Positions 1-5,884 of a DNA stretch of 21,922 nt are shown piece by piece; positions within the stretch are counted from its first letter, which is position 1; every line of letters starts with the position of its first letter. The stretch is from Fibrobacter sp. UBA4373 (GTDB taxonomy: Bacteria > Fibrobacterota > Fibrobacteria > Fibrobacterales > Fibrobacteraceae). The notes under the pieces were generated by a model, which saw only the letters and a program-made list of their open reading frames with translations, had not been told where the DNA came from and ran no database searches. The stretch lies in NCBI GenBank assembly GCA_002390045.1, contig DGSB01000068.1, forward strand, positions 1 to 21,922, read 5' to 3'. Position numbers and translations under genes: made by a program.

Positions 1-218
1 TTGCGACGGCGGGCCGCGGCTACTACCAGGAATGGGGCAAGCCGGCGGTGGAACTGAAGCCCGGCGACGTGGTGAACATTCCGGCTGGCGTCAAGCATTG
101 GCACGGTGCTGCCCCGGATTCCTGGTTCCAGCATTTGGCGATTGAAGTTCCCGGCGAAGGAACAAGCAACGAATGGCTTGAGCCCGTGAGCGACGAAGAC
201 TACGGGAAGTTGAAATAG
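1..218 (+). CDS. Cupin-domain protein, C-terminal part only
   Basis: An open frame enters from the left edge (first full codon at 3) and stops at TAG 216-218, giving about 71 residues. It reads as the second half of a small cupin: LKPGDVVNIPAGVKHWHGA followed by WFQHLAIEVPG and NEWLEPVSDEDYGKL. The PGD...IP.G..HWHGA block is the classic second cupin motif, whose histidines bind a metal in the beta-barrel. This C-terminal pattern is typical of the single-domain cupins that stand alone or sit beside carboxymuconolactone-decarboxylase-like proteins. Substrate cannot be told. The 5' part, start and promoter lie outside the window. It converges with the minus-strand lipoprotein whose stop is 21 bases away; only a weak GCCT/AGGC hairpin lies between them. 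Confidence 0.85.
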   Translation, partial: ATAGRGYYQEWGKPAVELKPGDVVNIPAGVKHWHGAAPDSWFQHLAIEVPGEGTSNEWLEPVSDEDYGKLK

Positions 219-238
219 GCCTATCGAAAGGCTTTGGC

Positions 239-1867
239 TCAGTTATCGTCTGCGCCGTAGCCTTCCGTAGTGGTAGTCGGTTTGTTACAACGATCTGTGG
301 CGAATACGGTGTTTTTAAAGCAGGTGCTTCGGGTATAGCAACATCCGAGACTGTTATTCGCGGTTTTTTCGCATTCGCATGCAATACCGTCTCCGTTATT
401 GTCGTCGTCGGCTAGATCTCCGTTGGCGCAAGCGACCATGAATCCTTCTTGGTGGTAATTTTTGTTGATGCAAAGCTGTAACGAATTATGGCATTTTCCA
501 TAATAGGTTCCAGCTGCATTGCAAGAAACGTGCTGGGTTCCTGCCGTCAAGTCGATGTAGAAAGGATGTACGCGATCTTCAATCGTGGATGCTGTGTGAT
601 CGGTGAAATCGTAGCCTGTTACTTGCTTGAGTGTGCGAGTGTCATTGAGTTTTTTTGTTGTGTAAAAATCTCTGAAAGGCGGATAGTCCGGATCTTCTTC
701 CTGAAGGACTGCTTTGCAACGTTCCGCGTCGTAGCACGGGTTATAGTCGGAATTCATGTTTCCGTCAGATCCCGCGCAAGGGTCGCAGCTAGAGCATTGA
801 GAAATGTCGCATCCATATTCTTTGCGATCGGCAGCAGCGTCTATTTGGCAATCGGCGGGGCACTTGTAATTGTCTTTATCAAGAGGGTCGTATGGGTTGA
901 TAAGCTTTTTCCAAAGACCGTTTACGCATCGGCTCATGATGGCGTTGTTATTAATGTCGTTATCGCATTTGAGGTCGCCGTCTCTGCATTCCCCGCAGAT
1001 AGGCTTGTCGGCGCGGCACGAAACGCTTCCGCAAAAAGTCAGAGCCTTTTTGGATTCGCCAGCGACACATTCAAAAATCGTTCCGTTGCCTTCGTCGTCA
1101 TTGATGCAAGTGTGTCCGTAATTGGTGCATTCCCCGCAGGTGCCGTCACGCTGGTCGCAAGAATTTTCTCCGCAACTTTCTGTTACCTTTTTCCCGTTTT
1201 CGCAACGGGTGACAGTTGCCTTAAAATTTTTGTCTTCGGTGCAACTTGATGCGTTGTCGAGGCATTCACCGCAGTCGGTCCCTTTTTCATTGCACGATAC
1301 CGTATTGCATGAGCGGTTGACAAGTACTCCTTTGGTGCATTCCTTGACGATGCCGATTCCCGTTGGGCTGTTGGAACAGGTACTTTTAAAGCTTTCGTCG
1401 CAGTCGGTTTCTGCGGATGAAATCTCGTTTGCACATTTTTTTGTCACCGTGTTGCAAACGGAACCGATGTCGCAAATTTCATCGCTGCAAACGCAAATCC
1501 CATCTTTTTCGCTTCCGCCAGAGGCTTTGCAGAGCTCTGCAAATTGAAGAAGCTCTTCTTTAGATGCCGAAGAATTTAATGTGCCGCTGTCGGAAGAATT
1601 TTTTGTGCTGCTCGAAGAAAGGTCTTTGGAAGAGTCTGCACTAGGAATCTGATACCAGTTTTGCTTGAGGCACAGGTATGAGTCGCCTGGATTCTTGACA
1701 TAGACGGTATCCCCTTCGTTATTGTCTGTGCATGCACCGAGTTCATAAATAGAATTGACTTCTGTTACAACTTTTCTGTCGTTTGAAGAATTGTCTCCGC
1801 AGGCAAGGATCAGCAGGGCGATAGAAAAGAATGCAGAAAATAAAATGAATCTTTTATTTCGGTTCAT
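239..1867 (-). CDS. Cysteine-rich repeat lipoprotein, function unknown
   Basis: The 542-residue product starts with a lipoprotein signal peptide (lipobox I-L-A-C, acylated Cys23), so it should be anchored in the envelope. A short segment around 38-75 (YELGACTDNN...LCLKQNWYQI) is followed by a serine-rich linker of about 76-105, a linker style common in Fibrobacter surface proteins. Residues of roughly 110-340 hold three to four diverged cysteine-rich units. Each has a VSC or NSC step, a CGEC core, a further Cys after 4-9 residues, and a C..G turn; the cores are at DCGEC, TCGEC and ICGEC. The C-terminal 200 residues carry more paired cysteines (CSSCDPC, CECE, CCYTRSTC). The cysteine count implies many disulfides outside the cytoplasm. 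No enzymatic motif is visible. A promoter with -10 TATATT lies about 35 bases upstream; the SD (CGGAG) is rather far from the ATG. Confidence 0.85.
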   Translation of the reverse strand: MNRNKRFILFSAFFSIALLILACGDNSSNDRKVVTEVNSIYELGACTDNNEGDTVYVKNPGDSYLCLKQNWYQIPSADSSKDLSSSSTKNSSDSGTLNSSASKEELLQFAELCKASGGSEKDGICVCSDEICDIGSVCNTVTKKCANEISSAETDCDESFKSTCSNSPTGIGIVKECTKGVLVNRSCNTVSCNEKGTDCGECLDNASSCTEDKNFKATVTRCENGKKVTESCGENSCDQRDGTCGECTNYGHTCINDDEGNGTIFECVAGESKKALTFCGSVSCRADKPICGECRDGDLKCDNDINNNAIMSRCVNGLWKKLINPYDPLDKDNYKCPADCQIDAAADRKEYGCDISQCSSCDPCAGSDGNMNSDYNPCYDAERCKAVLQEEDPDYPPFRDFYTTKKLNDTRTLKQVTGYDFTDHTASTIEDRVHPFYIDLTAGTQHVSCNAAGTYYGKCHNSLQLCINKNYHQEGFMVACANGDLADDDNNGDGIACECEKTANNSLGCCYTRSTCFKNTVFATDRCNKPTTTTEGYGADDN

Positions 1868-1902
1868 ACAGGGGTGCTCCGAGAAATTTTAGGTTTTGGG
1901 GA

Positions 1903-1930
1903 AATATAGCATTTGTTTTAAAACGACAAA
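1903..1930 (-). promoter_or_regulatory. Putative promoter of the cysteine-rich lipoprotein gene
   Basis: On the minus strand a TTTGTC (-35, 1930-1925) and a TATATT (-10, 1908-1903) are 16 bases apart, giving a leader of about 30 bases before the ATG at 1867. The -35 overlaps the hairpin that ends the upstream dtxR unit by three bases. Assigned by eye only. Confidence 0.45.
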
Positions 1931-1951
1931 TCCTGGAGCCTTCCAGGATTT
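1928..1951 (-). terminator. Probable terminator of the DtxR-family gene
   Basis: A perfect 10-bp inverted repeat, AAATCCTGGA / TCCAGGATTT with a 4-base loop, lies 25 bases after the stop of the regulator gene on the minus strand. The run of Ts after it (GTCGTTTT on the minus strand) is short and offset, so termination may be only moderate. It insulates the regulator from the lipoprotein gene. Confidence 0.55.
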
Positions 1952-1975
1952 GTGTTCATCCGTTTTTTAGAACGG

Positions 1976-2365
1976 TTAATCGTTCTTTTCGTCATGGACG
2001 AATGCATCGATCGCGTCAAGCGATTCCTGCGAAAGGATGTGCTCCATTTTGCAGGCATCTTCGTTTGCATTTTTTTCGCTGACGCCGAGTTTTAAAAGCA
2101 TAGACTTTAACAAAAAATGTCTGGCGAGAATTTTGGCAGCTGTCTTTTTGCCAATCGGAGAAAGGGAAACTCCCGTATAAGGTTCCTGAATCACAAGGTC
2201 AAGCTTTTTGAGTTCATTCATCGCTTTGTTGACAGACGGCATTTTCACGGAAAGACGCGTGGCGATATCTTTGACGTGTGCCGTTCCTTTGTTTTCAAGA
2301 CAAAGAATGTGGACCATTTCTAAGTAATCTTCGAGGCTCTGAGAAAGCTTCAACGGTTGTGACAT
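1976..2365 (-). CDS. DtxR/MntR-family metal-dependent transcriptional repressor
   Basis: The 129-residue protein has the two-domain, SH3-less architecture of MntR: a winged helix-turn-helix (about 8-72; helix VKDIATRLSV then SVNKAMNELKKLDLV, wing GVSLSPIGKK) and a dimerisation/metal domain (about 75-125). Aligned by eye, the metal ligands are Asp13 and Glu16 (SLEDYLE), His83 (ARHFLL), Cys105, Glu108 and His109 (ACKMEHILS). Glu108-His109 are shared by the family. Asp13 is the manganese-sensor (MntR) choice, while Cys105 is the iron-sensor (DtxR/IdeR, Cys102) choice, so the cognate metal is uncertain. The start is set by AAGGA six to eight bases before the ATG. It stands alone, with its own promoter and a dyad just downstream of the -10, which suggests autoregulation. 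No metal transporter is in the window. Confidence 0.9.
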   Translation of the reverse strand: MSQPLKLSQSLEDYLEMVHILCLENKGTAHVKDIATRLSVKMPSVNKAMNELKKLDLVIQEPYTGVSLSPIGKKTAAKILARHFLLKSMLLKLGVSEKNANEDACKMEHILSQESLDAIDAFVHDEKND

Positions 2366-2377
2366 CTGTATTCCTTA

Positions 2378-2395
2378 TTAGTTAGCTTGAACTAA
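2378..2395. promoter_or_regulatory. Dyad operator candidate, likely autoregulatory DtxR/MntR box
   Basis: TTAGTTAGCTTGAACTAA is a perfect 6-bp inverted repeat (TTAGTT/AACTAA) with a 6-base centre. It lies between the -10 box and the SD of the regulator gene, where bound repressor would block initiation. The outer TTAG...CTAA half-sites resemble those of DtxR-type boxes. That the gene's own product binds here is inference. Confidence 0.55.
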
Positions 2396-2423
2396 GTATA
2401 ATAAAGTGCTTTTAAAAAGGCAA
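2395..2423 (-). promoter_or_regulatory. Promoter of the DtxR-family gene
   Basis: Minus-strand TTGCCT (2423-2418) and TATACT (2400-2395) are separated by 17 bases, close to the sigma-70 consensus. The -10 abuts the TTAGTT/AACTAA dyad. The predicted leader is about 25 bases with an AAGGA ribosome site. Confidence 0.65.
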
Positions 2424-2506
2424 GACTGCTAATTTTTGAAAACATCGCGCGCATTGCCCGATATAGAGATATTTTAAGAATGTGGTTGGTAACAAAAGGA
2501 ATGTCG

Positions 2507-4000
2507 ATGAAAACGCGAATTCTTCTTTTTGCGCTTGCTTCCAGCCTGTCGCTCTTTACTTCTTGCGGGTCGGAAGGGGATTCCCCGTCTGCGCCTCCGT
2601 ATAGCGATTTAGTAGGAATTTCTTCGAGTGAATTTTTGTCGTCGAATTCCCTAGAACTATCTTCTTCAAGTTCTGAATCGTGGATTTCGTCGAATAGCGT
2701 TTCTTCCGCTTCGGAAGTCTTTGAGTCATCGTCTTCGTCGCTGGATTCGATGCCGATGCTTTCTTCCCATTCAGAGTCTTCTTTGACGTCTTCGTCGTCT
2801 TCCGCAGTGGTTTTTGTGCTATCTTCGTCTTCGAGCTTGGCATCTTCTTCGTCAAGAGAAATGCTTTCGAGTTCGGAAAATTTTTCTTCCGCTTTGGAGT
2901 CTTCTTCGTCTTTTTGGCGGTATTCGAACGGTGAATATATTCTCGGGGCCGATATTTCGCGCTTTCAAGAATATGAAGCCGCCGGGATCTCTTTGTATGA
3001 TACCGATGGAAAAGAAAAATCGATTTTTGAAATTTTGCGGAATCACGGTTTTAACTATATCCGCTTAAAAACCTTTGTGGCGCCGCAAGCGCCTTATGGG
3101 TATGCGGCAAGCGGCTGTGACGTGGCGAATGCGTATGGAAATTTTCCGTTTGCGGGCAAGGATAGTCTGATTTCTTATGCCAAGCGCGTTAAAGAGGCAG
3201 GTTTTGGCTTGCTGGTGGATATTCATTACAGTGATAATTGGGCCGATCCCGGCAAACAGCATGTACCTTATCCGTGGAGAAACATCACGAATGCCGATGA
3301 GATGGCGGATTCCGTGTATGCTTACACGTATGATTTGATATCGTCTTTGCAGGCTGCGGGAGCTTTGCCCGATATGGTACAGGTCGGCAATGAAATTACA
3401 AACGGCATGATTCGCCATATGCCGTCTTCGGATTGTTGGGGCAGTGATACTGTTGCTCTTAGTTTGTCTGTAAACGGAGGCATGGGGACTTCGCAAGGTG
3501 TGCAGAATACGGCAAAGTATTTGAAGAGCGGCTTTGCCGCCGTCAAGGCGGTTTCGAGTTCCATTGTGACGATGGCGCATATTGAAAGCCCGCAGAATAC
3601 ATCTACGGTGGAATGGTGGCTAAAGTCGATGGTTCAAAATCAGGGCGTGAATTTTGACGTGATGGGATTTTCGGCGTATGAGTCTTATTCGCACGGAAAT
3701 CCTTCGACGTGGAAATCTTTGATCCAGAATCTTTCCAAAACCTATTCCGGAATGAAGTTCGTGATTGCGGAATTCAACGGTGGAAATTCGGATGGCTCTT
3801 ATGATTACGATGATGCCCGCTATGAAACTCTCGATGCGATGAAGAATACGGGTGCAAGCCTCGGGGCGTTCTTTTGGGAACCGGCTTCGGGAGGCGCCTG
3901 GGGAGAATCCATGTTTGAATGGGGAAGCATGACTCTGGCTGCGAAAGGGAAGGATTTTGCGGAATTCGATGCTTTTGTGAAAAAATGGGGACTGCTGTGA
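2507..4000 (+). CDS. Arabinogalactan endo-beta-1,4-galactanase, GH53, lipoprotein-like
   Basis: The product hydrolyses beta-1,4-galactan side chains of pectin, fitting a plant-cell-wall degrader. Start 2507 is chosen over upstream ATGs at 2480 and 2501 because AAAAGGA sits six bases before it and the protein then begins with a clean signal peptide (MKTRILLFALASSLSLFTSC; likely lipobox Cys20, though -3 is Phe). This gives 497 residues. Residues about 39-135 are an extended serine-rich linker. The GH53 barrel runs from about 142 to the end (GEYILGADISRFQEYEAAG, FNYIRLKTF, LLVDIHYSDNWADPGKQ). The general acid/base is Glu296 in VQVGNEIT and the nucleophile is Glu422 in VIAEFNGG. Both are present, so the enzyme should be active. 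No carbohydrate-binding module or C-terminal sorting domain is evident. It is apparently monocistronic. Confidence 0.93.
   Translation: MKTRILLFALASSLSLFTSCGSEGDSPSAPPYSDLVGISSSEFLSSNSLELSSSSSESWISSNSVSSASEVFESSSSSLDSMPMLSSHSESSLTSSSSSAVVFVLSSSSSLASSSSREMLSSSENFSSALESSSSFWRYSNGEYILGADISRFQEYEAAGISLYDTDGKEKSIFEILRNHGFNYIRLKTFVAPQAPYGYAASGCDVANAYGNFPFAGKDSLISYAKRVKEAGFGLLVDIHYSDNWADPGKQHVPYPWRNITNADEMADSVYAYTYDLISSLQAAGALPDMVQVGNEITNGMIRHMPSSDCWGSDTVALSLSVNGGMGTSQGVQNTAKYLKSGFAAVKAVSSSIVTMAHIESPQNTSTVEWWLKSMVQNQGVNFDVMGFSAYESYSHGNPSTWKSLIQNLSKTYSGMKFVIAEFNGGNSDGSYDYDDARYETLDAMKNTGASLGAFFWEPASGGAWGESMFEWGSMTLAAKGKDFAEFDAFVKKWGLL
2621..2911 (+). repeat. Low-complexity serine-rich linker tract inside the GH53 gene
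   Basis: Roughly 97 codons are dominated by serine with interspersed Glu, Leu, Ala and Met. Both codon classes (TCN and AGY) are mixed, so the tract is under protein-level rather than DNA-repeat selection. It separates the membrane anchor from the catalytic barrel, a feature typical of Fibrobacter secreted enzymes. Confidence 0.85.
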
Positions 4001-4096
4001 AAAGAACGGCCAAGGGTTGATGCTTTAGAGGGTCTTTGGCACGTGCCAGGGAATTTGGCGGAGGCATGACGATCGAAATTTTTTTATTGTTGTCTT

Positions 4097-4636
4097 ATGA
4101 AAAAAATTTCTTTTGCCGCTTTAGCTTTTTGCTTATCGATTTCTCCACTTTTTGCGGAAGAAGACGAACCGATGGATTCGGAAGAACGTTTGACGGCTCA
4201 GGAAGAAGATCTTCGCCTGGTGCAGGAAACGTATGACAAGCGTATCAACGAAGTGATGGAAACTTTGAACGAAAAGGATTCGTCCGCATTCTTTAATGCG
4301 CGTGCTGCCGGTGAGTATGTGACCTGGAAAGATTTTGGCGTTGAAATGCCGACCCTTCGCATGTTCACCATTAAAGAAGTTCCGTATGGCTATACGCTCA
4401 AGAGCAAAAGAAATGCTCGCGAAACAGTGACGGTTCTTGTATATACGCGTGATGACGATCTGTATTACAAGTATACCATCGGTAAAGGCGTTTCGAATGA
4501 CTTTAGCCGTATGATTGATGCCATTTTTGAATCGGACGGAGAAACGACGGCACGCGAAGGAACGCCTTGCAACAGCAAAGCGGTTTCGTGCCTCGGCGGA
4601 TACGAAAAGGGCACTCCGGGTAAGAACAAAAAGTAA
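4097..4636 (+). CDS. Small exported protein, function unknown
   Basis: This 179-residue protein has a clear Sec signal peptide with a likely cleavage after SPLFA (about residue 20), so it is periplasmic or secreted. A charged, probably helical segment follows (about 21-65), then a mixed alpha/beta-looking region (VTWKDFGVEMPTLRMFTIKE, VTVLVYTRDDDLYYKYTIGKG). Two C-terminal cysteines (near 156 and 163) could form a disulfide before a basic tail. I do not recognise the family. There is no good SD; TTTTTTTATTGTTG precedes the ATG. It lies 28 bases before purT and may be the first gene of a purT-polA unit, though nothing in it suggests a link to purines or replication. Confidence 0.75.
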   Translation: MKKISFAALAFCLSISPLFAEEDEPMDSEERLTAQEEDLRLVQETYDKRINEVMETLNEKDSSAFFNARAAGEYVTWKDFGVEMPTLRMFTIKEVPYGYTLKSKRNARETVTVLVYTRDDDLYYKYTIGKGVSNDFSRMIDAIFESDGETTAREGTPCNSKAVSCLGGYEKGTPGKNKK

Positions 4637-4664
4637 TTCGACAAAATTTTTACGAGGGAATGTT

Positions 4665-5861
4665 ATGACAGCAGAACTTGGATCGATTGGAACTCCGCTT
4701 AGCTCGAGCGCAACGCGCGTTCTTTTTTGCGGAGCAGGTGAACTCGGCAAGGAAGTCATCATTGAAATGATGCGCCTTGGCGTCGAAACGATTGCCGTAG
4801 ACCGCTACGCAAACGCTCCGGGTATGCAGGTGGCACACCGCAGCCATGTAATCAATATGCTCGACGGTGCAGAACTTCGCCGCGTAATTGAAATGGAAAA
4901 GCCGGATTACATTGTTCCGGAAGTCGAAGCCATTGCGACGCCGACTCTTGTGGAACTCGAAAAGGAAGGCTACAACGTAATTCCGACCGCGATGGCGACG
5001 CGTCTGACGATGAACCGTGAAGGTATTCGTCGCCTTGCCGCAGAAGAACTCGGAATCAAAACCTCTCCGTACCGCTTTGCCGATACCGAAGAAGATTTCA
5101 AGGAAGCTGTAAAGGCTGTGGGAATTCCGTGCGTCGTGAAACCGGTCATGAGTTCTTCTGGTCACGGACAGAGCACGGTCAAAAGTGAAGCGGATATCGA
5201 TAAGGCTTGGCAGATTTCCCAGACCGCAGGCCGTACGGGAAAACCTTCTCGCGTTATCGTCGAAGGCTTTGTGCCGTTCGACTATGAAATTACGATGCTC
5301 ACGGTGCGCCATGTGGGCGGTACGAGCTTCCTTGAACCGGTCGGTCATCACCAGGTGAGCGGCGACTATCAGGAATCTTGGCAGCCACAGCCGATGAGTT
5401 CCCACGTGCTGGAACAGGCGCATGATATTGCGAAGAAGGTGACGGATGCTCTCGGCGGACGCGGTATTTTTGGCGTAGAACTTTTTGTTTGCGGTGAAGA
5501 CGTGCTCTTTAGCGAAGTGAGCCCGCGCCCGCATGATACCGGCATGGTGACGCTCATCTCCCAGGATCTTTCGGAATTTGCGTTGCACGCACGTGCGATT
5601 CTCGGACTTCCGATTCCGAACATCGCATTCCGAGGCCCGTCCGCTTCCAAGGCGATTGTGCTGGAAGGAGAATCGGACAAGGTGCGTTTTAGCAATCTCG
5701 CCAAGGTTCTCGAAACTCCGGATACGGGTATCCGCCTGTTCGGTAAGCCGCAGATTGGCGGCCACCGCCGTATGGGCGTTCTGCTTGCCCGTGCGAACTC
5801 CGTTGAAAAAGCGGTGGAAACGGTGAAGGAAATGCGCGAAAAGCTTCGCGCCGATCTGTAA
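4665..5861 (+). CDS. purT: Phosphoribosylglycinamide formyltransferase 2 (formate-dependent)
   Basis: PurT makes formyl-GAR from GAR, formate and ATP, the third step of purine synthesis, in the cytoplasm without folate. The 398-residue product matches the family's usual length (about 390) throughout: N-terminal nucleotide-fold RVLFCGAGELGKEV, the ATP-grasp region with MNREGIRRLAAEELG, the VVKPVMSSSGHGQS glycine-rich loop, VEGFVPFDYEITML, and the metal/ATP block LFSEVSPRPHDTGMVTL. Start 4665 is chosen because GAGGGA lies five bases upstream and the protein then begins like other PurTs; the frame is open further upstream to 4515 but without family sequence. A formate-using enzyme fits an anaerobe that makes formate by fermentation. 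polA starts 23 bases after its stop, so they are probably co-transcribed. Confidence 0.96.
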   Translation: MTAELGSIGTPLSSSATRVLFCGAGELGKEVIIEMMRLGVETIAVDRYANAPGMQVAHRSHVINMLDGAELRRVIEMEKPDYIVPEVEAIATPTLVELEKEGYNVIPTAMATRLTMNREGIRRLAAEELGIKTSPYRFADTEEDFKEAVKAVGIPCVVKPVMSSSGHGQSTVKSEADIDKAWQISQTAGRTGKPSRVIVEGFVPFDYEITMLTVRHVGGTSFLEPVGHHQVSGDYQESWQPQPMSSHVLEQAHDIAKKVTDALGGRGIFGVELFVCGEDVLFSEVSPRPHDTGMVTLISQDLSEFALHARAILGLPIPNIAFRGPSASKAIVLEGESDKVRFSNLAKVLETPDTGIRLFGKPQIGGHRRMGVLLARANSVEKAVETVKEMREKLRADL

Positions 5862-5884
5862 GAACATTTTGGAAAGGAGGGCTC

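Noticed and set aside
219..238. Small GCCT/AGGC hairpin between the cupin and the lipoprotein stops
   Set aside because: Only a four-base stem with a three-base T-run; too weak to call a terminator.
488..1249. A 253-codon plus-strand frame opposite the cysteine-rich lipoprotein
   Set aside because: It reads the complement of the cysteine repeats, and there is no SD. The minus frame has signal peptide, lipobox and repeats.
2621..2911. Serine-rich tract as a tandem DNA repeat or phase-variable element
   Set aside because: The codons are mixed TCN and AGY with no fixed repeat unit, so slippage-based variation is unlikely.
4037..4048. Perfect 12-bp palindrome TGGCACGTGCCA between the galactanase and the small exported protein
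   Set aside because: A loopless palindrome of this size can occur by chance in 22 kb. There is no nearby -10/-35 to pair it with, so it is not reported as an operator.
4650..5867. A 405-codon minus-strand frame opposite purT
   Set aside because: Mirror of a clear PurT gene; Arg/His/Phe-rich translation without any recognisable motif.
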